This document shows positions 20,695 to 34,183 of a DNA stretch of 64,000 bases, one piece after another. The notes below the pieces were generated by a model that was not told the DNA's origin, ran no database searches, and saw only the letters and a list, made by a program, of their open reading frames with translations. Source of the stretch: Mucor racemosus (taxonomy: Eukaryota > Mucoromycota > Mucoromycetes > Mucorales > Mucoraceae). The DNA lies in assembly GCA_027405735.1 (NCBI GenBank), contig JAPEHQ010000016.1, forward strand, positions 806,001 to 870,000, read 5' to 3'. Positions within the stretch are counted from its first letter, which is position 1. Every line of letters starts with the position of its first letter. The position numbers and the translations under genes were made by a program.

Positions 20695-22483
20695 TTAGAA
20701 ATAGTTCTGAATGTTGGCCAAAAAATCAAGATCCCATTCTTCCTCTCCATCACTTGCCCAGACATTAGCTTCATCATTATTATCATTTTCGCTCTGGTTG
20801 TTAATGGTAGGAATAGTAGGCACTACATCTGAAGCAGAGCTGGGTATCGTGTTTGTATTATTTACATTTGGGATTTCCTGAACATTATAGTTTCGTTGTG
20901 AAGAAAATATCGGTGCTGCGTTATTATTTGAAGAGTGTGATGTGGTATTCAATAAAACATTAATTCGATGATTACTTGCCGTCGTATTTACATTAGTGAT
21001 TTTATCGTTTATAGTGTTTTCAGAAGTTTGTTGAGAATAAATGTCTATTTGTGAACCATATTTCATTGATTTTGAATTATGCTCTTTCAAGTAATCATCG
21101 ATATAATCCCTGGAATCAATCACGTCTTCTGATGTTCGTTTCCCAAGAACACCTCCTTCATCTTCATTTTCTTGTTTCATTTTTTGTAATTCATTTTCAA
21201 AGGCCAATATTTCCAATTCATCTTCTTGTAATAAAGCTCCAAATTGGTCTTGGGATGATAAAGGTCGTACATTCTTTTCTGTTTTAAAAGCTATAATCTC
21301 ATCATTTTCCGGGTCAAATAATCCTTTGTCCTTAATAAAGTAATTAATCAGATCTACATTGTTAATTCAAACTATATGGAGTATCAAATTACTTTAATAC
21401 AAAACTGTACAGATTCTACATTTTCGATTTCCTCAACTGATTTATATAAATGTCCAAACCTAGATTCTCGCTTTCGAAATAGAAACAAACGATTAGCGCA
21501 CCAATTTCCCCACTCATTTCCCAAAGATGGTGTCCATGTATCACTTGCTCCATCTGTTGTAACATGATTTGTAACTACAATCTATAGACAAGTAAATAAA
21601 CTGATTGCTGTCATATAAATTATAACTTACAGATACAGTTAAATTCTTTGCAAGCTTTATTAAATGATGACCAGTGAAATTCAGGAAATCAATTCGACCT
21701 CTAAAAGTGAAAGCATTGACACGAAGATGATATGCGATCGAATCAATAATGACCAATTTAACTCTTGTACGGTTCGTCAAAATTTCTGTCAGTTGCATAA
21801 TAATGGCTACAAATTCTGTATGGTTCAAAACTCGAAATACATGAATTCCTTTCAAAGGATCTTTTAAATCGAATCTTTCGGCTATTTTCTGTACTCTCAA
21901 TGCATTGAACGATCCCTCTGTATCAATGTAAACACATTCTCCTTCTGATCCACCTTGCGATTTTGGAAGCTGAATCGTTACTGCCATTTGCATACTAGAT
22001 TCAAATATGAATATTCAATATATTGATCATTCATTTTATCCATTCAGATTTACCACAGTTGAGTTTTTCCGGTACCAGACTCGCCACAAATTTCTGTTAT
22101 TTTTTTTGGAGATATACCATAGACAAACAGTCTATCAAAATTCTTTACAGCCGTTGTGAAACTGCTTTCAATCTCCATGGTAAGTGATTCATCTATCTTT
22201 TGTTTCCTTATGCTATCTATTTATTATATGAGTAATGCATTGATTACGGCTTTTAAAGAAATTACCTTTAGCACCGAGCTTTCCGACTACTTTTACTTCT
22301 TCTTTGTTTAGCTCTAGTTCTTTTTTGCTTTTATTAGCTTGATTATTCATATAAAATCAACGTCTACTAACCTTTGGTCAATGAAGAAAGACATTCTTTC
22401 TTGACTTCATCTAATGTTTCATAACCATTTTCCTCTAGTTTCTGTAATAAGGAAGGTAATTTGATTACTTTGCTTAAAGACAT
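20695..22483 (-). CDS. RAD51C: RAD51C-like recombinase paralogue with long Asn-rich tail (508 aa, 6 exons)
   Basis: Exons (minus): 22483-22372, 22337-22266, 22192-22054, 21994-21631, 21581-21401, 21353-20695; phases join without stops (1,527 nt). An N-terminal helix-hairpin-helix-like segment (LPSLLQKLEENGYETLDEVKKE) precedes the RecA core. Walker A GESGTGKT is at 98-105, VYIDTEGSF at 129-137, Walker B KLVIIDS at 187-193, and VTNHVTT followed by LGNEWGNWCANRL matches the L2-proximal NQMTT...LGESWGH block. The family acts in homologous recombination with other Rad51 paralogues. The core ends near residue 310; the remaining 190 residues are Asn/Ser/acidic and end WASDGEEEWDLDFLANIQNYF-like, an unusual extension. 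RAD51C is preferred over XRCC3/RAD51B from the VYIDTEGSF context, not from a phylogeny. Confidence 0.85.
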
Positions 22484-23973
22484 TGTAAAGTGACTCGAGT
22501 TGAATGAATAAAGAAAGGTTAAATACAAAACTGCGGCAACCTGAGCAAGTCATGTCAGTTTTCAATAGCAGAAGAAGGTACGATGAAACGATGAAATACC
22601 AAAGCATTAAGATTCAATTATCTCTATTCATGCAAAATAGGTGGACATATTTATACTGACTGGGAGTGAGTATTTGATTCATTATACAAATAAACCACAC
22701 GTTTTATCTGTTGAGCCCACTGAGCAATTTCTTTCAAACGCTTTAAAAATAAGGAATAAGATCATATATCTTTTATACCTTACTTTGTTTACAAGGGAAA
22801 ATTCACAAAAACATTGGCCTAATCGCTGATTTACTCTTTTTAAGTTTCTTCCATAAAAAATCCACCTTTTTTAGAAGAACAAAATGTTGTAAATACATAT
22901 GATTAGCGCTGTAATACGAGCATAAAAAGTGCATTGTTAGCATATTTGTCTCGTTTATTAAATTAGTATTATAAAGCATTGAAAAAGAAACTAGTTTCAT
23001 TAATATTATAAAGCTGTAGCTTGTATTCTCCTTCAGTTATGATCCATGGAAAACCTAAATTCAATCAGCTAAATCTCAAAATCAGGCCTTTAAAGTATTT
23101 AATCTCATTTATAACGTAAATTTAATTAAAATAATTTATAAGGGCTTTATAGTGTAGCATCTTTTGGTATGGTCTCGTATTTTTTTTAGAACATTTTACA
23201 TTGTAACTTGATTTACAGTAAGCAATAGTTGATCTGGAGCTAATTTTAAGATTTCCAGTACAACCCTCCACAAGAGACCAAGTTTAGCAAATCCTCCCTG
23301 AACTAATGAATGGAACCTCTTTAAAAGCAGGGCAAATAAATTTGAGTATGCGTAATTTAATAGCAAAAATTTTTGTTTACTATATACGATCAAAAATTTC
23401 TGGCCTTAGTTCAATTTAGGGAAGGATTTTATTATTGTTTTTTTTAGCACAGTGATTTTAAAGTGACAAACACTAAAGCAGACATGTGAAATTATCTCTT
23501 TAGGCAGAATGTAGTATATCCCGCAATTAAATGACAACATTGCTGTTGTATTACTATAGATGTAAAATATACCATGACTATTTCAGTTTTAGTAAATTTA
23601 CGAAACTGGGTACGATGTTGTACTTATTACAGCATCTTTTCGCCGATATATGTAATGATTCTTTTTTAGATGCAACTTATTTTTAGTTCTTTTTTTTTTT
23701 TTTTTTTTTTATTACATTTTTTTTATTAAATTAATCATATTATAAAACCTTGTTTTCGGCAAAAAGGCAAAGTTTACATAATCCAGAAACAGTTTTTTGA
23801 GTAAAACTCTATCTTAAGAAAATGAGACAAAATGGAATTATCTGATTTAAAATAAATTTATAAATTACACATATTAACATATACATATTTTATTTGTCAA
23901 AAAGAGAAAAGACAAGAGAGGCCATATTTATATTTATATATATCTATATATATTATACACAAAAAGAGAGAAA
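22484..23973. other. intergenic region, no gene seen
   Basis: AT-rich with short chance ORFs only. A T24-25 tract occurs at about 23,691-23,714. It separates two minus-strand genes and holds the RAD51C-like promoter. Confidence 0.4.
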
Positions 23974-26900
23974 TTAACAATTGAGATGATTATGATGATG
24001 TTCAGGAGGGGATGAAGGGTTATTTTGTTGTTGATGTTGTTGTGGTTGACCTAAATAAACACTCCAATCGCTCCAATTTAAATTGGAAGAAACACTTATT
24101 GTTGCTGTAGTTGTTGTTGCATGAGATGAATTGGTATAATTGGGGAAACTTAAATGTTGAGGCGGTGGGTTTTCAAACATACTATTGGGAAATGAAGTTG
24201 GCACTGCAGGTCCATGATGCGCTGCTGTTTGTGGGGAATAAAATGGCGTAGGTGTTAGTCCTGTTCTTGGAAGTATTTGATGTGATAAAAGTGTAGGACC
24301 GTGATCATGATCATGCTGTTGTCGTTGTTGTTGTTGTTGTTGTTGTCGTTGTTGTTGTTGTTGATGATGATGTTGTTGTTGTAACATTGGATTAAACGTA
24401 GCCATTGCTGTTGGTCGATTATTATACTTCATATTATCTAAATCATAATCTTGATGGTGATAAACTGTGGGACCCCTATTGTTTAAATCTGAAAAGGGTA
24501 AAAGTTGGTCCAATGCAGTAGTGTGTGCTCGAGACACATTGTTGTTGTTGTTGTTGTGGCTATTTTCGTGTAAATCAGATGTAATACCACCAATAATACT
24601 TGTGTTCATCATACGTTGATACCAAGATGATTTCGGCATTGCATTATTTTCTTCGCAACCTCTTATAATTTCAGTTGTATCGGTTATTTGTTCGACCACC
24701 GGGGGATCATTTACGAAGCGTAATTCAGTAGATAATACAGATTTTTGTGGCAAAGTAGGGCTTATTTGTTGAGATAAACCATCATCTAATATGAATTGAT
24801 CTTCATCTTTTGATGATTCATTTTCAAGCAAGTTATTAATATTAATACCATTAATTGTCACCAACATGACTAGAATATTATGTGCTCTTTGTGCAGATGC
24901 TAGTTGATCATGTTGCTTTAAAAGCCCAATAGATCTTTGAAGTAATCTTAATCTACGTAATGAATCTCTGTTCTTGATAGCAATAGCCAAGTGAATCAAA
25001 GAAGACTGAAACATGGAATACACGAAACAGGTGGGTAAACAAAACGGTGCGTAGGAATCGGGGTCAGACATCAATGATTGTTTTTGGCGTATAATAACCG
25101 AGATATTGGAAGCTGCATTTTCACAAGCTTGTCGAGAATCGGCAGCTAATACATCTAAATCAATTGAACCTTGAATATATGTCTTTTCTGTTGAATGAAA
25201 CTCTATGAATGGACGATGCAATAGCAACATGACAGTATAATACTGTAATAATAGATTGACTAAATAAAGTAATAAAATTCCCGTATTCTTTTAGCCAATG
25301 GGTTATTTTTAGTCTAAAAATGGATTTATTTACCTTTTTGGGCTTGGGACCAATTGGTTCCTTCTTCAGACGTTTCATCCAGGCTTGCTTTCCAGTTTTT
25401 AAGACGGCGGTCAAATACGGCAAGGATAGTTGGGTCATCTAAGCCAGCATTCGTATTAGAATGTTTAGATTTAGGAGCATACAAAGCCTTCAAGACTCTG
25501 CCAAGAATTTCTGCCAATTTAATAAGTTTGATAAATGAATGATAAATAGATGGTCCAGTATTAGTGGCAGATAATTCATTATTGTCATCATAAACTTCGT
25601 GAGCAACTGGTAATTCGGTATCAAAATCACGATCCAAGATGGTCAATGGTTTCCCTGATCGAGCACCCATTAATCTATCCAGAATATAACAAGCATAAAA
25701 TACTCGATGTCTAGTTTCGATTTCTGAAGGAGGTAAATCCCAGTTTGAACAGGAACGATGTAAGCCAATATCTTGAGCCATACGAATTGCTTTTCCCAGG
25801 GTATACCACTGAACTGATTCAACGTCTGTTGTTTCGTCCATATCCAAATAAAGGGTCATTAGCAACGCAGCTTGGACATGTCGAAGGCGAGCGCGATAGA
25901 AGTCTTGCAGTTTCTGCATCACTTTTCTAAAATAAGTATCGGCATAAAGTGCGGCTTTTTTACTATTAAACAACTTTGGAAAATGGCGTGATGCAAAACG
26001 GAAGGCAACAGCTAATATGGCTTGAGCAAGAATGTTATTTGAAGCATTGAAAGTAGAAAACTTTTTGACTTGAAGTGTTTCAAACCGAGTTCTATTTACT
26101 ATCGGCAGAAATGTATGAATATGGCTAAAATAACTATATTTGTAATATAAATTATCAGTAAACAATAAGGTAGTAACATTATTTATACATACAGTTGGAA
26201 TGCTTTTTCAATCAATTTAGTTGAAGGCAAAGAAGTGTCTGCTACTGTATTTTGTTGTGGTTTCCAAATTTCTTTGTCATCAAAAATAGAACTATTTAAT
26301 GAAAACCCTACATCTAATCGTGTGTCTTTTTTGCCAGATGAGCGAATAACCAACAGCTCATTTTGAGGCATTAAACGTAGAGCCACATCTTCTCTTCCGG
26401 GCCATTGTACATACGATTTTGATTTAAATAGATTCTGATCGATTAATTGTAAACCAGCAGAATGACCTGTATATTTAATGGAGTCATAATCATCAAGGTT
26501 AAGATTAGCTAATGTTTCTTCCATGTTATCATGATTTAAAGATTCTATTGAGTCGTCTTCTGTTAAATCAGCTTCTTCCACATCGTCTTCATCGTCTTCA
26601 TCGTCTTCAATGCCGTTGTCTTGGTCATCTTCATCGTAATCTTGATTATGATTAAATTTTTGTTCTTGCTCATGATGTTTTAAAGCTTCAAGTCGAAAAT
26701 CATTTCTTTCAATGTCTTTTATCGATGTTTTTGTCAAGGAAGTTAAAAGAGATTCCATTTTTTTACATCTTATCTCGAGGTTTTCTACATAACTACAGTT
26801 GCTGATTAGAGATTTGTATAATATAATATTCTAGGAACATAATTCTCACACGCTGGGGGGACCTCTTTTCTTTCTAACAGTTAAAAATTCGCAATTAAAT

Positions 26901-27108
26901 CCCCACTATTGAGTAAAATCGATTAATAAAGTATTAAAAAAAAAGTCAGAATATATATGCATACCGCTTTGCAGTTTGAACAGGGGATTGTATGGTCTGC
27001 ATCGCATCGTGCCTTTCTTTTCCTGCAGAAATCACAACTTCTTTTAGCTCGTGTTCGTTTTAATGGAATTGCGGTGTCTGTAGATTTATTGTGATTGTAC
27101 TGACTCAT
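23974..27108 (-). CDS. Zn(II)2Cys6 transcription factor with fungal-specific TF domain (961 aa, 5 exons)
   Basis: Exons (minus): 27108-26965, 26905-26850, 26792-26193, 26133-25334, 25259-23974 (2,886 nt, all phases consistent). Cys25, 28, 35, 43, 46 and 53 make the C6 cluster; the sixth Cys and the linker NCEFLTVRKKRGPPS come only from the 56-nt exon 2, which supports the splicing. A coiled-coil dimerisation element follows (YVENLEIRCKKMESLL). Next come an acidic stretch (DDEDDEDDVEEAD), then the fungal-specific TF regulatory domain with YFSHIHTFLPIVNRTRF, YTLGKAIRMAQDIGLHRS and RHRVFYACYILDRLMGARSG, continuing to LLLHRPFIEF. The C-terminal 250 residues are Gln/His/Asn-rich with a broken polyQ. 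A nuclear DNA-binding regulator; target genes cannot be told from sequence. Confidence 0.88.
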
Positions 27109-27315
27109 TTCCGACAGAATAGAATCAATGGAAAAAAAGAAGAAAAAAAAATGGAGTAAAAAAGAAAAAGATATAAAAAGAAAAATGTATTGTTTTTATA
27201 TAGATATAATATTGTTAAATTGGTTATTTTTGATTGGGTTATATATAGTTTGCAACACGTGCGGGTTTCTTGTTTTTTTTTTGTTTTTTTTTTTCTGTTA
27301 TAATCAAGATTCTGT

Positions 27316-30300
27316 TCAATGGATATGATGCATTTCAGATTGAAGTTGATGGATTAATCTACGGGTTTTAGTGATTTTTAATGATTGTTTAGTAAAAAAA
27401 TAATGACAAAATCAATGTATACAAATTTACCTCAACATCTGGGCATTTTCTTCTTGACATTGTTGCACATTTTGATGAAGTTGCTGATTCTCATTTTCCA
27501 ATTTCTGGAGTTTGATGCCCTGGTCCTTTAATTTAGCCTATAGCACGAAAAAATGTTGTCAGATTTTATTACTATAAAAAGAAATTATTACTTACCTCCG
27601 ACGATTCAAATTCCGCCGTAGACCAGCGGAGCTCTAATGTTTTAGAGTTTAAGCCCTCTTCCTTTTTTTGACATTCTGCATCAAGAGCTGCTAACTTTTG
27701 TTGGTAATCATGGTTTAATTTTTCTAAATCCTTTTGTTGTGATGTTGTAACCGTCTTTAATCTATACGAGAACCCTTCCAATTCCTTGTCTTTCAAATCA
27801 AGTAATTGTTGGAATTGAGTCTGAAGCACATTAATCTCTTTTTGATGCTGAGATACAATGGATTGCACCCGGTTTTCATCCGTCTTTTGGTAATGTATAT
27901 GTGAATAAAGTTTCAATTTATTGATTTCTTTGCTTACCTTTTCTTCTGCTGCTTCCTTAATTTCTTTATCTTTAACTTCTATCATTTTCTCATAAGCTAT
28001 TTTAAGCGTACGTAGTTCTTCATTACTATGATTGTATTGATTGGTCATATGATCAAGTTGGCCTTCTTTAGCTGTCAATTTGTCTGAAAGCAACTCAATG
28101 GCTTGTTGATGTTTTTCAAGTGTACTTTGTTGCTCTTGCTGCCATTTCAATTGAATTGATTCAATTTCTTGTTGCATTTTATCTGTTATATCTTCATTGT
28201 TTTTGAGATATTTCGATTCATTATCTGATTTCAATGTTTCTAATTGTTGTTGGTAATCTTTTTTAGTTGACTCAATCAAAACCAAGTTTTCTTTGATTTG
28301 GGTTTCTAATTGATTTTTGGTTTGATTGTGTTCAGAGATTAATTTGTTCATTTGTGCTTCATAATCTTCTGCAATTTCGGTCTATTTTTGGTTCATTTAG
28401 AAAGTAATACAATAACCTTTTTGTATCCAAAAGTTTACCTCGATCTTGGATTTTATAGTCTCAAATTGTAGTTCATGTTCTTTTCTTGACTTTTCAAGTA
28501 TTTGCTCATGCTCTAAAGTAACATTTTTCAACAAAGTATCATAGTTTTCTTGCAATTCCACCTAAATAAGTTTCATGAGAATTTCCCGGTTACACAATTT
28601 TTGTATTCTATAAATATACATATGATATTTTACCTTTAGCTTTTCAGTGTTACCGATGGTTCTGGATTCTTGGCTTTCTTCAACTTGTTTCATTGTTTCT
28701 TTATGTGAAGCATGAATCTCTTCAATAAAAGCAGAATGACTAGCAGCCAACTGATTTAGCACGACCTGATGCTCATCTTTCACTTGATCAATTTCCTTGT
28801 TGAGATTAATTTGATGGTTCTCTTTTAATTCAATGATTTCCTTTTGTAATGCTTCAATGGCTTGTTGATGTGTTTCATTTAGAGTTTGAATAGCTACAAT
28901 ATGGGCTTCCTTGAGTGTTTCAGTTTCAATATCAAGTTGCATCTTTAATTCATCACGTAAACTTAGTTCCTGATCCAGTGTAACCTTATGTTCTGCTTGA
29001 ATAGATTGAACAGCCAATTTGTGCTCATTGGTGAGTTTATCGAGTGCCACAATGTGTAATGCTTGTATTTCCTCAGTTTTCTGCTTGTGATCATTTTCAA
29101 GTTGCTGGTTTAATTCCTTCAATTGACTTAATTCGTCATTGTGCTTTTCAATTACGTTTGTTAATTCGCCAGAACCATTCTCTTTTAGTGTTTCCAATTG
29201 TTTCAGTACATCCTCATGCTTAGATTCTAATGTTTCTAATGCTTGACGTTGGCTTTCGATCTGCTCGCTTGATACTTTTTCAGCTTGCAATAATGCATCA
29301 GTTTTGGTGGTTAATTCAATTTGGATAGATTCCAATGCTTTGGCGTGTTCGGATTTGAGCAACTCAATATCAGTTTCATGTTGATTCTTGAGAGCAGACT
29401 TTTCAGTTTCATGGTCAGCCTTGAGTTCTGCAATGGCAATTTGCAAATGTTTCTCGTATTCTTGTTCAAGATTACTTAATAAAATGCCATGTTCCTCTTT
29501 AAGTTCATCAATAGCAGTTGCATGTGATTTATGTAGTTCAGTTGCATGAGCCTCATTTTGACTAGTGTGTTCTTTGGTTACATTTGCTACATGTTCAGCA
29601 TGTTGTAACTTTAATTCAGAAATTTCCTTTTCAAATCTAGCAGTAATTTCTGCAACTTGGTTTTCATCAGCAGATGCAGAATTTAATTTGGCATTTATGT
29701 CATCCAATTCTTGACGATGAGATTCCTTCAACTCAGTAATAGTAACTTCTAATTCTTGTTTAGCCTTTGATTCCAATTCAACTGTTTGCTGTTGATGTTT
29801 TTCAACCAATTCTTTCAATGCAGCTTCGTGCTCTTTATTGACCGTTTCCATTTGTTGAGATAAATCGTTATTTATTTCTTTGTTTGTGCTTGTAAGAGCC
29901 GCAGCTATTTCAACGCTGTGTTTTTCTGTTAATTTCTCAAATGCTTCTTGATGAGTAGTCTTTAATTCAGATAATGCTTGTTGATGCTTGGATTCAACAG
30001 ACTCACGCTCACGGTCTCTTTGTAAAATATTATCTCGCTTAATTTCGTTAATCTTGGATTCATGATCTGCGACAAGGCGAGCAATTTCAGCTTGATGAAC
30101 TTCCTTCAAAGCATCTTCCATGTCTTTGCGAATAGCTTCCAAATGTCCATCTCTATCAGCAACTAATTCATCTACCTTACTTTGATGTTCCTGAGCAATA
30201 GCAACTTGATTTTCAATTTCAGATTTCAATTCTGATTCCAATTGTTCCATACGATTAGAATGATGATTTTGAAGTTGCTCAATGGCTTGATTATGGCTAG

Positions 30301-32711
30301 CAGTTAATTGTTCAATCTTGGCTTCAAATTCTTCTCGTACTTGACGCTCGGTTTCAGAGCGAGCATTAGCGACAGTAGTGTTTTTTACTTCTTTGATAGC
30401 ATTAGCATGGCTTTCGGCAAGATCGTTAAGTTCTTGAGCATGTGCAGTCTTGATATTTTCTATATCTAATTTAATCTCATCTTGGCTTTGAGAATTTTGC
30501 TGTTGAATAGCTTCGGCATGAGCAGATTTAAGTTCATTTAATTTGATTTCATATTCTGCTTCAAGACGGATCTAATAAAAGCATATTTAATAAAACACAT
30601 GCAATTGCTATATATGAAATTAACGAACCTTTTCATTTTCCTTGGCTTCTTGAACAAGCTGCTCATATTGGGCCTTTAATACAGCGCTTTCCTCCTCTCC
30701 GGTAGACTTTAATAATTCAATTTCTTTTTGGATTCGTGCTTGCTCTTCCTTTGCAGCGTTCAAAACGGATTCATGCTCTTCTTTTGTAGTAGCTAATTCC
30801 TTTTCAAACTCTTCACGGCACAATTGCTATAATATCTATTAATTTCCATCCACAATCATCAGGTCAATCATATCCTACCTCGGCTTCTGATCGAATTTTC
30901 TTGATTTCGGCTTCATCAATGGCTGCTTGTACTTGTTCAATCTCGGTTTGATGAAGAGACTTAACACTTTCGAGCTCCTTTTCATGATTAGCCTTTAATA
31001 AAGCAATCTCTTCCTACTCTATCATATCAATAAACGTATGAAAAAAGGACATATGTATCAATCTAACCTTCAGGGCAGCAGAAATTTCGTCTTTTTGTGT
31101 TTGATGAGTTGCAGCAAGTTCTTCCAATTGACGAGCAGATGTTTCCTTCAATTCAACTAATTCAGCTTCAAATCCTGTTCTGGATTCTGCAGAAATGGAT
31201 TCAAGATTCTCGATTTTAGCCAACAATTCAGCTTTTTGCTCTTCCAACAACTTCTCTGCATCCAAGTTAGGTTCTTGCAATTCCTTTAATGTTTCCTGTA
31301 ATTTGCTCAATTGTTCCTCGTAATCCTCTTTCATACTAGCAATCTGACTAGCATGTTGCTCGTTCAATTGATTACTGAAACCTGTCATTCTTGTTTGATG
31401 TGTTTTGTGCATATCCTGTAAATTAGTCCAAAATATATTAGTTTCAAATTAAATCTCAAATTTCTCAAATCAAAAAGCCATTTTACCTGGATGCTATCAC
31501 GAAGTTCATCCATATCCTTTCTGAGACGAACCATTTCTGATTCTTTTTCAACAATACGATCAGCTAATTCTCTCTTTTCAGATTCCAGTTTTTCACGTAA
31601 TTTCTCCATTTGATCTCTCAACAATTCCTCGGCTTCTTCTTGTTGTCTAGTCAATGTTGCCTTTTCTTCTTCCAATTGGTTTGTAGCTTCCTTTTGCTTT
31701 TCCAAAGCTTCTTTTTGTTTTTCCAAAGCTTCGTCACGTGACTTTTCGACCTGTTGTAATTGCTCCTTCAATTCCTCTAAAGCTTCTTCGGCTGCAGCGA
31801 TGACGGTGCCATTGTCATCGTTGCTTCCGCCAGCGTCGTCTGAATTGACTTTATTATTAGTAGCAGTGCTATTATTACTCTCTTCTTCCAAATCCTCAGG
31901 GGTAGCTAAACCTGTTTCGATCTTTTCTAATCTTTCTTTGAGTAAAATTAAATCAGCTTCTTTGCTATCAATCAAAGCTTGTTTTTCGACTAGTACAGCT
32001 TCTAATTCTTCATGCTATTTTTGCATATTGGATCAGTAGATTGCTTTTTTGATATCTGTAGTGTAATTAACTTACCTTGACCTTAAAAGCCTTCAACTCC
32101 GCCATTAACTCGGCAGATTTGGCAGCATTAGTTGTCGTTGTAGAGGATGGGGAAGCGGACGATCTACCCGTTGTACCAGATGAAGCAACGGAAGCTGTGC
32201 GACGAACAGGGGTAGCAGGTGTACCTGAAGTTGCAGTTCGAACAGAACGAGCTGTAGACGCGGTAGGTGAAGTTATTTTGGCTCTACCATTTGCCATTGA
32301 ACTGGTTGTAGAGCGAACAGAAGGAACAGTAGACTTTCGCGTGAGAGAAGGACTTGCGGATGAACCAGGCGCTGTAGATGTGCTTGAAGCTACAGAAGTT
32401 CTTCTAGTAACTCCCGGTGTAGCGGTTGCCCGAGTAGTAGATGCAGTTCTAGTTGCTGCACTACCAGTAAGAGGTGTTTTAGATGCTCGAACTGAACTTG
32501 CAGTAGGTTTAGTAGCAGTTGAAGAACGAACAGATGGTGCTGTTGCTGATTTAGCTGTAGCAGTCTTGGTAGCAGTGGTAGTAGGAGTTTTGGAGGCTCT
32601 TACTGAGCTTGCAGACGAAGGTGTAGTAGGCTTCTTACTTGCACCAGCAAGACCAGCAGCCGCCAATGAAGACATTCGGCTTTTAACACTTGGAGGAGAT
32701 GATTCCGTCAT
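27316..32711 (-). CDS. giant coiled-coil protein with basic Ser/Thr-rich head (about 1,595 aa, 11 exons)
   Basis: Exons (minus): 32711-32076, 32014-31487, 31415-31068, 31013-30879, 30826-30629, 30571-28634, 28561-28439, 28381-27938, 27883-27596, 27537-27431, 27358-27316. All junctions are phase 0 except the last. Residues 1-205 are Ser/Thr/Ala/Arg/Lys-rich with repeated SVRASKTP/SVRSST units, a composition common in microtubule-binding heads. The rest is almost continuous heptad coiled coil rich in Glu, Lys, Gln and His, with recurrent (S/E)HQ-EAL and E(L/I)K patterns that suggest internal duplication. The tail ends in HQLQSEMHHIH. No motor, CAP-Gly, GRIP or transmembrane segment is seen. A cytoskeletal or tethering scaffold is inferred. 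The intron at 27884-27937 is 54 nt and stop-free, so a form with 18 extra residues is possible. Confidence 0.75.
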
Positions 32712-34183
32712 GTTTTTATATATAAAAAGGAAAAGAAAATAAAGAGTAAATTAAAATGGGGCCAGAGCTATAATCTCATTAATCACGTAGGACACTAAAT
32801 ATTTTATATTGCCTTGCTTGGAGTACAAAATTTAAATTTATAAGGGTGCGTCGGATGATTTACCAAAAGGTTAAATAGCCAATGATAGTATACATTTTGT
32901 GAAATATCAATAACAAGTTACCAGTACCGTAACCCTACAAAAAGTCACCTGGAATCTATTCTATTGTTATTGTTCCTTCAAAAAAGCTGCTGATGTCAGT
33001 TATTTGTTGTTATTTTTTGAAATATATTATGATTTTTACTGTTATCGCTTGTATGTATGTAACACAATGTGTGCATTCTACTTGTTCAACTGGTGGACCC
33101 ACCATGGTGTAGGGTACTTGAAAGTCATCTATATCTATGTATTTAGATAAGTCTGGTGATGTTTTAAAAAGATGTCATGGTAGTTTTACTCTACTAACGA
33201 TTGTAAAATACCATTATTATATTAAAAGATTCGATAAAAGACAATACCGACAGATTTTGTACACTTGAATAAAGTTTACATTTCAGTTCCACAACTTTAT
33301 TTTAGGGTACCTAGATGATCATTCATCTTTTTCCAATGCGACATGATATTCTATATAAACCATATAAACCATATGGTTCGTTCAAATAGAAGCCCTGTAA
33401 GTTTTTGTATACAAAAAGGTTGAAATAGTAGCTACGTATAGTATTAGTGCGTCGTAATGATAGTATTCAAGTAGTCTGATCTATCCCATTTCTATTTACA
33501 ATGTGATTTTCGGCAGATTCACAAATCGCGTAATGTCAAGGATTTCTGTAGAAAAACAGCATAATATTCCTAATTTGAGCCGTTTTTTGAAAAATAAAAA
33601 ATATAGTATTTATCTTAAGATAACAGAGAAGTGATATCGAGCTTTATTTAGACAATAGATATCTTGTTTTTTGTTAAGAAAACCCTCAAAAGTCCGGAAA
33701 AAGTAAATTAACAATTAATTGATTTTTGAACGGCCGTTAGAATATTTAGGCGTTAGATTTTGCCCCCTTCTCAAAAAAAGGATAAAAACGAATTTTTTTA
33801 ACGCTTTTTTTTCCAAACAAAAGAGTCTCACAAGAAACCATATATACTATACTACATGTCTCGCCTCTATTTTATTTTACTAAAGTTCTCAACAAGTGAA
33901 GGAGCTTCGAACAACAAAGAATATTGATCTGAAGCTGAAAAATATATTAAATCGGCGATTTAAATAAATTCAGGGGTACATTTTTGACACATCCATCAAC
34001 AACAAAAATGTAAACTTGATCAAAGGCATTCTAAACCAGATCAGAATGGAAAAAGCAGCTCAACAAAAAAAAAAGGGTATATGTACATTTATATTAGACA
34101 CGTAAATATATATTAATATGAACAAAAGGTATTTTATTTAAAATAAACTTTTATATACTAAGATGGAATTGATTTTATGGAAT
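32712..34183. other. intergenic region between the coiled-coil gene and P0
   Basis: Promoter of the coiled-coil gene (TATA-like TATATAAAAA near 32,714-32,725 read on either strand) and the 3' flank of P0. No gene. About 33,500-33,830 resembles other dispersed AT-rich repeats in composition but I could not align it confidently. Confidence 0.4.

Noticed and set aside
24300..24375. CAG/CAA repeat as a tandem repeat element
   Set aside because: It is the in-frame polyglutamine/histidine tract of the Zn2Cys6 factor.
32077..32742. 221-codon plus-strand ORF opposite the head of the coiled-coil protein
   Set aside because: Mirror of Ser/Thr/Ala/Val low-complexity codons; Val/Ala/Glu-rich and without a recognisable fold.
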